From the NCBI GenBank assembly GCA_032622095.1, contig CP136069.1, positions 37,486,194-37,550,193 on the forward strand: a stretch of DNA of 64,000 bases, written 5' to 3'. Source of the DNA: Siphonodentalium dalli. Its lineage: Eukaryota; Mollusca; Scaphopoda; Gadilida; Siphonodentaliidae. The stretch's first letter is position 1; every line of letters begins with the position of its first letter. The notes beneath the pieces are model-generated. The model was not told the DNA's origin. It made no database searches and was given only the letters and a program-made list of their open reading frames with translations. A program made the position numbers and the translations under genes. Positions 45,221 through 55,559 of this stretch are shown here, piece after piece.

Positions 45221-46945
45221 ATGAAGCACCAGTGTTCAATTTGCTCTAGTGAGTATGTGCGGAACCATGATTTGATAAGACATGTACAATCTAAGCACAC
45301 TGAGTTTGTTAACCGACACCCACAGCAGCACCACCAAGCAGCAGCAACAAACAGCAGCAGCAGCAACAGGCAGCAGCATCATCAGCCACAACAACCGCCA
45401 TTACAGCAACACCAGATACTACAACACCAGCAGGGGAAACAGCAACAAAGCGACATAACATCCTGCTTTGATGATTCAATGGCCAATGTCCAAGAAGATT
45501 TTATTTGCAAGCATCCATTCACGGCATGTGTAAGTGGACCGACATCTAGTGGGAAGACGTACTTCGTGAAAACCTTGCTACAAAAGTCTGCCTCAAAAAT
45601 ATCACCCGCACCTGACAGAATAATATGGTTTTATAAATATTGGCAGCCCCTATATGATGACATAAAGTATACCGTCACCCCTCAGGTCAACTTTATACGG
45701 GGAATACCAGCAAACTTGGATTCTCTTATCAACACCCAGTATAAAAATCTAGTTGTACTCGATGACTTGATGCAAACTTCATCAAAAGACCAGAGAGTTA
45801 ATGATTTACATTCCGAAGGAAGTCACCATTTGAACTTATCTTTGATAAGTTTGAACCAGAATTTCTACTACAACAAGGATCCGACGCAACGACGAAATTG
45901 TCAATATTTGGTATTGTTCAATAATCCAATTGACAAGGGTTTAATTTCAACATTATCAAGACAGATGTATCCTGAATGCCCTCAACGTATGATGCGAGAG
46001 TTTTCGGAAGCGACGAGTGAACCGTACGGTTACCTACTGGTGGATTTAAAAGCCGCAACCCCGGACACATTACGGCTGCGACAGAATGTGCTAAAAGAGG
46101 ACACGAACCAACATATGGGTGAATGGAATGGCATGAAATATAATCTCAATAAGGACAGCGAGCACCCAGATGAACAGAATGTGGTGAAATGTGATGACAA
46201 CAATAGCCCGGATCAACGGAATGAGATGAAATATGATGACAGAGATCTCCCTGGTCAACGGGAGTGCATGACATATAATTATAGTGTGCCCCAGGGTCAA
46301 CATAATGGCTATACTAAGGACATAAGGACACCTGGTGAGATCAATGAAATTAATAAAGAAAACCATAAAAACATAGGCATTCAAGAAGACATGTCGTACC
46401 CTTGCAATGACTGTGGGCTTTTGTTCGAAGATCAGCATGATGTCCAGAGACACGTAAAAAACTGGTGTCAAGAAAATAAGTTAAAACGAAAATTAACTGA
46501 GGACACGGATGATAGTCAGAATAAGAAAATTAAATCGAATGAAGATGAATACTTCAAAAGTTTGTGTGATGAGAGTAGAGATAAAGCACAAGAAGCATGG
46601 AGTGATAACGTGGAAACGTATATGGAAAATGGCTCGACAGAAAAAGAGGCAAAAGTACAAGCTGACAAGGACCTTAAAAGTACAGATCTTAAAACTGAAG
46701 GCATGAGGCTATTTATGAATGTTTATGCTTGGACAATAATAAAGAATATGTGGCTGCGCAATGGTACGCTGCACAACAGTGTCATGGATAAAGTGGAGAA
46801 ATATATGAAGAATGGTTTTGAAGATCGTGATGCAGTGAAAATGTCAATATTAAAGTACAGACCATTGCTAGAAAAGTTCATGGACGAAACAAATGACACA
46901 TCTGACGAAAGTGATGACAATTCGGACGAAAGTGACTGTGAATAG
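45221..46945 (+). CDS. zinc-finger/A32-like packaging ATPase fusion protein, right arm (574 aa)
   Basis: Same architecture as the left-arm protein: C2H2 finger, Gln/His-rich linker, Walker A GPTSSGKT, Walker B LVVLDD, C2HC finger, paired 'VExYMxNG' helices and acidic tail. Differences from the left copy are few: F to C in 'DFICKHPF', P to T before 'QYKN', S to L after 'HHLN', and H to N in 'YNLNKDSE'. There is also a 7-residue expansion of the acidic tail (DESDDNSDES). All motif residues are intact in both copies. The frame is uninterrupted, so both genes look functional or very recently duplicated. Confidence 0.8.
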   Translation: MKHQCSICSSEYVRNHDLIRHVQSKHTEFVNRHPQQHHQAAATNSSSSNRQQHHQPQQPPLQQHQILQHQQGKQQQSDITSCFDDSMANVQEDFICKHPFTACVSGPTSSGKTYFVKTLLQKSASKISPAPDRIIWFYKYWQPLYDDIKYTVTPQVNFIRGIPANLDSLINTQYKNLVVLDDLMQTSSKDQRVNDLHSEGSHHLNLSLISLNQNFYYNKDPTQRRNCQYLVLFNNPIDKGLISTLSRQMYPECPQRMMREFSEATSEPYGYLLVDLKAATPDTLRLRQNVLKEDTNQHMGEWNGMKYNLNKDSEHPDEQNVVKCDDNNSPDQRNEMKYDDRDLPGQRECMTYNYSVPQGQHNGYTKDIRTPGEINEINKENHKNIGIQEDMSYPCNDCGLLFEDQHDVQRHVKNWCQENKLKRKLTEDTDDSQNKKIKSNEDEYFKSLCDESRDKAQEAWSDNVETYMENGSTEKEAKVQADKDLKSTDLKTEGMRLFMNVYAWTIIKNMWLRNGTLHNSVMDKVEKYMKNGFEDRDAVKMSILKYRPLLEKFMDETNDTSDESDDNSDESDCE

Positions 46946-46952
46946 TTAATAT

Positions 46953-46958
46953 AATAAA
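46953..46958 (+). terminator. polyadenylation signal for right-arm ATPase gene
   Basis: AATAAA 7 nt beyond the stop codon, a compact virus-like 3' end. Confidence 0.6.
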
Positions 46959-47095
46959 TTGTACTATGTACTACTTGTCATGTTATTTTTCTCTTTTTTC
47001 CCTCGCTCACTTGCTTTTTTCAGTGGCGCTCACCACCGTACCCCCATAGCTTTCCGATGAATGGAAACAAGCCATATTTTTGACTAAATCCTGAA

Positions 47096-47217
47096 CCGCC
47101 GGCGGCAGCGCCGGCGCCAATTTCTTTGCATGCCATAGGATTATGTAGTTGCCGCCGCCGCCGCCGCCGGCGGCGGTGGCTGGTCGACTCGCATATATAA
47201 GAGAATGCATTGGCACA
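47096..47217. repeat. outer GC hairpins and shared MITE motif, right arm
   Basis: Mirror of 41696-41812: GC blocks at 47096-47118 and 47151-47180, then GGTCGACTCGCATATATAAG and the GAATGCATTGGC end at 47186-47217. Confidence 0.7.
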
Positions 47218-47289
47218 GGATAAAAAAAAATCCCGACTTCCGACTGGATTTGATATAGCGGGTCACATTTATGACTAAATCCTGAATTT

Positions 47290-47510
47290 TGTTTAATTTT
47301 TAAAGTTTTTTGAAATTTGTGAAATTTGTGAAATTTGTGAAATTTGTGAAGTTTTTGAAGTTTTTGAAATTTTTTGAAGTTTTTGAAGTTTTTCGAAATT
47401 TTTGAAATTTTGTAAGTTTTTGAAATTTTTGAACTTTTTGAACTTTTTGAACTTTTTGAAGTTTTTGAAATTTTTGAAATTTTTGAACTTTTTGAACTTT
47501 TTGAAGTTTT
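47290..47510 (-). repeat. TTCAAAAA-type tract, right arm
   Basis: Mirror of the left-arm tract at 41389-41620, read here as TTTTTGAA-type repeats. Confidence 0.8.
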
Positions 47511-47725
47511 CAATGCGAGTGTCACTTTGACATTATCCCACAGTGTGCGCCATGCGTTACTTTAACATTCATCCATAGTGAGTGTCACTTTAATAATCAT
47601 CCCCAGTGAGAGCCTAGTGTCCCTTTAAAATTAAAGACTGAAGCTACCCCACCGAGATCATCACGTGATATACATGTAGATACTATACCATTCATATGGA
47701 AAAGTCTGGATATAACCAGCGGGTC

Positions 47726-47739
47726 ATGTCCGGACATGT
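47726..47739. promoter_or_regulatory. 14-bp palindrome near right tip
   Basis: CATGTCCGGACATG, mirror of 41176-41189. Confidence 0.35.
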
Positions 47740-47859
47740 CCAACCGGTACAAGTAGACCGACGCGTGGGCGGAGAATATAGGTCAAACACCAACGGTAGA
47801 ACTGCAGAGAATGTAGGTCAAACTGTCTAGACTGCCCCCAAACAGGCGGGGTGTCATCA

Positions 47860-47865
47860 AATACG
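47860..47865 (+). repeat. 6-bp target-site duplication, right copy (AATACG)
   Basis: Directly outside the right tip (GGGGTGTCATCA). Identical to 41049-41054. Confidence 0.8.
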
Positions 47866-48571
47866 GTTTTCACACGAATGAGTAAGAAAACAGACTTTTC
47901 AATCAATCACTTCACTGGCACTCCGCCAATTTCGATTTCTATTCCTTATTATCGAAGATTGGAGATGCAACATTATATCACTGAAATTCATGTGATCACA
48001 CGGTACAAACTAGGTCACTCGTTGGTACACAGTGGAGATATACATGTAACACTGACAATATAATTTTATTTTGGAGACGGAATAGATTTCCAGAACCTGT
48101 CATTCAAGTTTGGTATGTGCTACATGTATACACGATATAGTTGTGATTTTCCGATACGAAATCCCGTGGCGCCGAATCGAACCATATCAATATCTCGTTT
48201 TCCCGCCAAATTGTTCTTAGAACATTATAGCACTGATCAGCCGGTGTTTTATTAGACAAATCTGTAGACAATTTAAACCTGTGACTGGCAAGCATGGATG
48301 CCTCTCAGAATTTGAATTTTGACACAATGAAATTCTTATATAGTCATACCGCACATTCATCCTGCCGCGTGTAACTCACAGCTGCTGCCATGGAAACGGT
48401 GTGTATTTTCGTATCAACATTCCTGGCCGATAAATCAGTGAGTTTGGCGAGGAAAAGAAAAAGTGTGAATAAGTACGGACGCGCCAATATCTTTATTGTT
48501 GAATATCGTTGAACCTAATCTGAAAAGTGTGTGTGATGGATATTTGTTATGGTATAAATGTCAGTCCAGTA
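47866..48571. other. flank between the palindromic element and the ATPase pseudogene
   Basis: Two modest open frames lie here: plus strand about 47880-48063 and minus strand 48104-48295 (starts MLASHRFKLSTDLSNKTPAD). Both have balanced composition but no recognised family. They could be remains of the same older virus-like insertion as the pseudogene, or host exon debris. Confidence 0.3.
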
Positions 48572-48922
48572 TTATGACAGATAAATGGCGATGTGGCTCC
48601 CTCCTGTAAACAAGTCATTGATTCGAGAATCCTTTTTCGCTGTAGTCATTAAATCACACAACACAATAATATTCCTTATAAGGTATACACTCAAGTTGAA
48701 GAATCTGTTTTTTTCTAAATCCATTGGAATTCTCTGAATAAACTCAACGTTAGGTGTCACAGTGGCTCTAATAATGTCATACAACTTTCGCCATCGTTCG
48801 TATACACGATTCTTTGGGCTGGTGGATTTATTTTACTAGCATTCTTCTGTAGAAGATTCATGACGAATTATGATTTTCCTGACATCTTCTATGGCCCCGA
48901 GACGATCATGGTGAATGGGTTA
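48572..48922 (-). pseudogene. decayed copy of the A32-like ATPase
   Basis: Clear but diverged similarity to the ATPase of the palindromic element. On the minus strand are 'PFTMIVSGP' before Walker A, then 'MSGKS', 'LLQKNASKINPP', 'YDIIRATVTPNVEFI', 'NIIVLCDLM' and 'INDLFTGGSH'. Two in-frame stop codons fall around Walker A (about 48875-48895), and a frameshift lies near 48790. The first Asp of Walker B is replaced by Cys. The region after GGSH is lost. This is an independent, older insertion of a relative. It ends at the left tip of foldback element C. Confidence 0.75.
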
Positions 48923-48929
48923 AATAGGG

Positions 48930-49500
48930 AGCCTGCTGTGGTCTATTTGCACAATCGCGTACGAAAGGTTTGATGCCCCAGATTTGTTACACCCCAGGAA
49001 CGTTCAAGGAAATCGGATTTCTTAAGTTCCGCATTCCTGGCGTTTAGGGGCCAGAGACCCCACAAAACCCCCCAAAATGACTTCTATTTGCACTTTTAAG
49101 TACAAAGCTATATTAATAGTGCTCCAGCAATCACTGATCAACAATACACAATTTCTGAAACGAAATTTCCTGGCGTTTTCATTTTAGAAGGGTGGGTTTG
49201 AAAGTACCCCCAAAACCCCCAAAACGACTTCTATTTGCACTTTCGAGTACAAAGCTGATTTTCATATTAATAGTGCTATATTCATCACTGATCAATAATA
49301 CACAATTTCTGAAACTAAATTCCCTGGCGTTTCATTTCAGAATGGGTTTTTTTTAAAGTACCCCCAAAAACCCGAAAATTTACATTTATTTGCGAATAAC
49401 GTCGAAGACAAAGCTGATTTTTTCCCCTCAATAGTTATCCTGCTATCGCTGGTCATAAAAACTTCGTTTAAGAAACGAAATTCCGTGACGTATTAATTTA
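48930..49500 (+). repeat. left terminal inverted repeat of element C
   Basis: Contains repeated blocks 'cacaatttctgaaacgaaatt', 'cctggcgtt' and 'gtacccccaaaacccc'. Inverted in 57570-58188. Confidence 0.75.
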
Positions 49501-50439
49501 AGAAGCACAGGTCACCAGAACAAAAATTGACACTCCCTCAATAATACTTAATTATATAGGAGTAAGTATTATTGTGGTGGGGTAATTTTTGTTTTGTTTT
49601 GGTTTTTGGTTCTTGGTCAGAATCAATGGTGCAGTAACACGTGGCATTTCATAGTTTTCATATAAGCGATAAAACAATGGAAAATATTCAATATATAATT
49701 ATTTGTATCATTTTATCGGGCAGAATCGGGGGAACAACATTTTCAAAATCCGCTTTGGGGAAAATTTTCTAGAGTTTTTTGAAAAGTCGTATTTACGTGT
49801 ATGGCTTTATTGTCAGTTATTTCGTTCCTTGTAGAATATAAACTTCAATGAAATTAAAATTTATGTTATAAAGATGGCAGAAACATGCAACAAGAACAAA
49901 TTGTTATTGTTGTCATTATATACAAAATCCAAAATAGCGGACAAAATGGTGTCCAGATGTGGTCAAATTTGGCAAATTTCGTTACATTTTACCAAACAGC
50001 TTCCATTTTTTAAGAAAAAACAATATACGATGCTAAATCGATATCTGATAATAATGAGTCATATCACGAGGATTTGGCCCTTCAGTGTCCATCAAATTAA
50101 AATAGAATTAAAACACAATTTCGAAGAAAAATCAATTATTATTTTAATGCCCAGAAGGGAATTGAACTCACCAGTGTACTGAATACTGAATACTAATAAT
50201 ATGGCAGATATGAACCATTAGTGCCCATTTAGGGCAGAAATGAGGGCATCAGTATCCATAATAGGGACAAAATGGCGACCGCCAGCAGTAAAAGGGGGCA
50301 AGTTTGGCTAAAGTTCACCAGACTGTTTCCATGGCATCGAAATTAAAGAAGGAAAAAATTTCAATGATTTAAATTGTAACCAAATCTTCTCATATCGAAT
50401 ATAATTTATAGCTAATAGTCCTATATGCCATGAAATGTC
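49501..50439. other. element C left subterminal region
   Basis: No supported gene. It contains 'aaaatagcggacaaaatgg' and 'acaaaatggcgaccgcc' motifs that have inverted counterparts near 57090-57380. A 102-codon open frame at 49874 has no motif. Confidence 0.45.
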
Positions 50440-50579
50440 AAAAGCAACCAAACTTGTATCCAAACATATCCAAATTAGTGTCCAAAACCACTTAACGAGT
50501 GTCCCAAGTCATATAAGGCGCTTAAATCCACGCAACGTGGGTCTCAAACCACCATCTTAATTAATATAGTATACCAAAC

Positions 50580-53500
50580 CATGCAACCCAGTCCATAGTG
50601 TCCCGAACCACCCAATACGTATCCCAATCGATCCAACCAGTGTCCCGAACCACCCAATACGTATCCCAATCGACCCAACCAGTGTCCCGAACCACCCAAT
50701 ACGTATCCCAATCGACCCAACCAGTGTCCCGAACCACCCAATACGTATCCCAATCGACCCAACCAGTGTCCCGAACCACCCAATACGTATCCCAAATCAA
50801 CCCAACCAGTGTCCCGAACCACCCAATACGTATCCCAATCGACCCAACCAGTGTCCCGAACCACCCAATACGTATCCCAATCGACACAACCAGTGTCCCG
50901 AACCACCCAATACGTATCCCAATCGACCCAACCAGTGTCCCGAACCACCCAATACGTATCCCAATCGACCCAACTAGTGTCCCGAACCACCCAATACGTA
51001 TCCCAATCGACCCAACTAGTGTCCCGAACCACCCAATACGTATCCCAATCGACCCAACTAGTGTCCCGAACCACCCAATACGTATCCCAATCGACCCAAC
51101 CAGTGTCCCGAACCACCCAATACGTATCCCAATCGATCCAACCAGTGTCCCGAACCACCCAATACGTATCCCAATCGACCCAACCAGTGTCCCGAACCAC
51201 CCAATACGTATCCCAATCGACCCAACCAGTGTCCCGAACCACCCAATACGTATCCCAATCGACCCAACCAGTGTCCCGAACCACCCAATACGTATCCCAA
51301 TCGACCCAACCAGTGTCCCGAACCACCCAATATGTATCCCAATCGACCCAACCAGTGTCCCGAACCACCCAATACGTATCCCAATCGACACAACCAGTGT
51401 CCCGAACCACCCAATACGTATCCCAATCGACCCAACCAGTGTCCCGAACCACCCAATACGTATCCCAATCGACCCAACCAGTGTCCCGAACCACCCAATA
51501 CGTATCCCAATCAACCCAACCAGTGTCCCGAACCACCCAATACGTATCCCAATCGACCCAACCAGTGTCCCGAACCACCCAATACGTATCCCAATCGACA
51601 CAACCAGTGTCCCGAACCACCCAATACGTATCCCAATCGACCCAACCAGTGTCCCGAACCACCCAATACGTATCCCAATCGACCCAACTAGTGTCCCGAA
51701 CCACCCAATACGTATCCCAATCGACCCAACTAGTGTCCCGAACCACCCAATACGTATCCCAATCGACCCAACTAGTGTCCCGAACCACCCAATAGGTATC
51801 CCAATCGACCCAACCAGTGTCCCGAACCACCCAATACGTATCCCAATCGATCCAACCAGTGTCCCGAACCACCCAATACGTATCCCAATCGACCCAACCA
51901 GTGTCCCGAACCACCCAATACGTATCCCAATCGACCCAACCAGTGTCCCGAACCACCCAATACGTATCCCAATCGACCCAACCCGTGTCCCGAACCACCC
52001 AATACGTATCCCAATCAACCCAACCAGTGTCCCGAACCACCCAATACGTATCCCAATCGACCCAACCAGTGTCCCGAACCACCCAATACGTATCCCAATC
52101 GACACAACCAGTGTCCCGAACCACCCAATACGTATCCCAATCGACCCAACCAGTGTCCCGAACCACCCAATACGTATCACAATCGACCCAACTAGTGTCC
52201 CGAACCACCCAATACGTATCCCAATCGACCCAACTAGTGTCCCGAACCACCCAATACGTATCCCAATCGACCCAACCAGTGTCCCGAACCACCCAATACG
52301 TATCCCAATCGACCCAACCAGTGTCCCGAACCACCCAATACGTATCCCAAATCGACCCAACCATTGTCCCGAACCACCCAATACGTATCCCAATCGACCC
52401 AACCAGTGTCCCGAACCACCCAATACGTATCCCACATCGACCCAACCAGTGTCCCGAAACACCCAATACGTATCCCAATCGATCCAACCAGTGTCCCGAA
52501 CCACACAATACGTATCCCAATCGACCCAACTAGTGTCCCGAACCACCCAATACGTATCCCAATCGACCCAACCAGTGTCCCGAACCACCAAATACGTATC
52601 CCACATCGACCCAACCAGTGTCCCGAAACACCCAATACGTATCCCAATCGATCCAACCAGTGTCCCGAACCACCCAATACGTATCCCAATCGACACAACC
52701 AGTGTCCCGAACCACCCAATACGTATCCCAATCGACCCAACCAGTGTCCCGAACCACCCAATACGTATCCCAAATCGACCCAACCATTGTCCCGAACCAC
52801 CCAATACGTATCCCAATCGACCCAACCAGTGTCCCGAACCACCCAATACGTATCCCAATCGACACAACCAGTGTCCCGAACCACCCAATACGTATCCCAC
52901 ATCGACCCAACCAGTGTCCCGAAACACCCAATACGTATCCCAATCGATCCAACCAGTGTCCCGAACCACCCAATACGTATCCCAATCGACCCAACTAGTG
53001 TCCCGAACCACCCAATACGTATCCCAATCGATCCAACCAGTGTCCCGAACCACCCAATACGTATCCCAAATCGACCCAACCAGTGTCCCGAACCACCCAA
53101 TACGTATCCCAATCGACCCAACCAGTGTCCCGAACCACCCAATACGTATCCCAATCGACACAACCAGTGTCCCGAACCACCCAATACGTATCCCAATCGA
53201 TCCAACCAGTGTCCCGAACCACCCAATACGTATCCCAATCGACCCAACTAGTGTCCCGAACCACCCAATACGTATCCCAATCGACCCAACTAGTGTCCCG
53301 AACCACCCAATACGTATCCCAATCGACACAACCAGTGTCCCGAACCACCAATACGTATCCCAATCGACCCAACCAGTGTCCCGAACCACCCAATACGTAT
53401 CCCAATCGATCCAACCAGTGTCTCGAACCACCCAATACGTATCCCAATCGACCCAACCAGTGTCCCGAACCACCCAATACGTATCCCAATCGACCCAACC

Positions 53501-54950
53501 AGTGTCCCGAACCACCCAATACGTATCCCAATCGACACAACCAGTGTCCCGAACCACCCAATACGTATCCCAATCGACACAACCAGTGTCCCGAACCACC
53601 CAATACGTATCCCAATCGATCCAACCAGTGTCTCGAACCACCCAATACGTATCCCAATCGACCCAACCAGTGTCCCGAACAACCCAATACGTATCCCAAT
53701 CGACCCAACCAGTGTCCCGAACCACCCAATACGTATCCCAATCGACCCAACCATTGTCCCGAACCACCCAATACGTATCCCAATCGACCCAACCAGTGTC
53801 CCGAACCGCCCAATACGTATCCCAATCGACCCAACCAGTGTCCCGAACCACCCAATACGTATCCCAATCGACCCAACCAGTGTCCCGAACCACCCAATAC
53901 GTATCCCAATCGATCCAACCAGTGTCCCGAACCACCCAATACGTATCCCAATCGACACAACTAGTGTCCCGAACCACCCAATACGTATCCCAATCGACCC
54001 AACTAGTGTCCCGAACCACCCAATACGTATCCCAATCGACCCAACTAGTGTCCCGAACCACCCAATACGTATCCCAATCGACCCAACCAGTGTCCCGAAC
54101 CACCCAATACGTATCCCAATCAACCCAACCATTGTCCCGAACCACCCAATACGTATCCCAATCGACCCAACTAGTGTCCCGAACCACCCAATACGTATCC
54201 CAATCGACCCAACCAGTGTCCCGAACCACCCAATACGTATCCCAATCGACCCAACCAGTGTCCCGAAACACCCAATACGTATCCCAATCAACCCAACCAG
54301 TGTCCCGAACCACCCAATACGTATCCCAATCGACCCAACCAGTGTCCCGAACCACCCAATACGTATCCCAATCGACCCAACCAGTGTCCCGAACCACCCA
54401 ATACGTATCCCAATCGACCCAACCAGTGTCCCGAACCACCCAATACGTATCCCAATCGACCCAACCAGTGTCCCGAACCACCCAATACGTATCCCAATCG
54501 ATCCAACCAGTGTCCCGAACCACCCAATACGTATCCCAATCGACCCAACCAGTGTCCCGAACCACCCAATACGTATCCCAATCGACCCAACCAGTGTCCC
54601 GAACCACCCAATACGTATCCCAATCGACCCAACCAGTGTCCCGAACCACCCAATACGTATCCCAATCAACCCAACCATTGTCCCGAACCACCCAATACGT
54701 ATCCCAATCGACCCAACTAGTGTCCCGAACCACCCAATACGTATCCCAATCGACCCAACCAGTGTCCCGAACCACCCAATACGTATCCCAATCGATCCAA
54801 CCAGTGTCCCGAACCACCCAATACGTATCCCAATCGACCCAACCAGGTCCCGAACCACCCAATACGTATCCCAATCGACACAACTAGTGTCCCGAACCAC
54901 CCAATACGTATCCCAATCGACCCAACCAGTGTCGCAAACCATCCAACTGG
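50580..54950 (+). repeat. 42-bp minisatellite, about 104 units
   Basis: The unit is CAGTGTCCCGAACCACCCAA followed by TACGTATCCCAATCGACCCAAC. The period is exactly 42 bp over most of the array, with occasional 1-bp changes (AATCGA to AAATCGA/ACATCGA) that shift frame. Because 42 is a multiple of 3, several frames stay open for up to about 1,440 codons on both strands. These are not treated as genes. Recurring blocks of unit variants (CTAGTG, GATCCAACC, GACACAACC) show higher-order amplification. Confidence 0.95.
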
Positions 54951-55338
54951 TGCCCAAACACACCCTAATGAGTAATCCAAATCCAGAGAATGTCCCAAAT
55001 TGCACGTGGTGTCCCAAACCTCACAACGAGCATCTCAAACCATTAATTGAGAACCCCACACCATCCCATGTGTGTCCAATGCAAACCAGTCAATGAGTGT
55101 TCATACCCATCCAATGGCCGCCCCATGCAACACGACGATTGCCTCAAACCACAACGACCAGGAGTGTCTAAAAACATCCAACTGGTGTATAATACCACCC
55201 CATGCTGAATGTCCCACACCATCGAATGATTGTCCCAACTATTGTACAAAATCATCCATCGAATATCTTAAACCACACAGAGAGTGTCTCTTGGTTTGGC
55301 AAACACACTGTATGCTTTGGAACACTCATTTGATTGTC

Positions 55339-55557
55339 TTAACCCTTTAATGACTGTAGCTTCCTGAAATTTTGCGAAAACCCTGTGCCATATAGGGCGC
55401 ATCGCAAAAATAAGAAAATGCATTGGCCTAATAAAACCTACCTTGGCCATGTAAGCCACGGCATTCTCTTATATATGCAAGACTCCCTATGGGAGCATGC
55501 ATGGCACCTAGGATCATTAAAGTTGCAGCAACACAGCACCCATCATGAAAGGGTTAA
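55339..55557. mobile_element. MITE at the centre of element C
   Basis: Tips TTAACCCTTTAATGAC and CATCATGAAAGGGTTAA. The interior has 'aaaatgcattggcc' and 'gcattctcttatatatgc', similar to the hairpin MITE at 34363. Its right tip (gcagcaacacagcacccatc, atgaaagggttaa) matches the 37-bp satellite unit at 58.5-61.7 kb. Confidence 0.6.
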
Positions 55558-55559
55558 AT

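Larger units (their letters stand above)
41055..47859. mobile_element. palindromic Polinton-like element encoding a packaging-type ATPase in each arm
   Basis: The two arms, 41055-44211 (3157 bp) and 44625-47859 (3235 bp), are inverted copies about 99% alike around a 413-bp spacer. The tips read TGATGAYACCCCGCCTGTTT on both ends, with AATACG duplications outside. From spacer to tip each arm has a (GCC)n block, a TATA box, a 73-aa basic protein gene, a GC hairpin, an ATPase gene with a poly(A) signal, GC hairpins, a TTCAAAAA-type repeat tract and a terminal region. The 6-bp duplication and the A32-like ATPase point to Polinton/adintovirus ancestry. Polymerase, integrase, protease and capsid genes are absent, so any mobility would depend on a helper. 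A palindromic assembly artefact is unlikely because the arms differ in indels and the spacer is unrelated. Confidence 0.75.

Noticed and set aside
50544-55017. Very long open frames (575 to 1,440 codons) on both strands
   Set aside because: They consist only of the 42-bp unit translated in different frames. The period is a multiple of 3 and the unit lacks stops in several frames.
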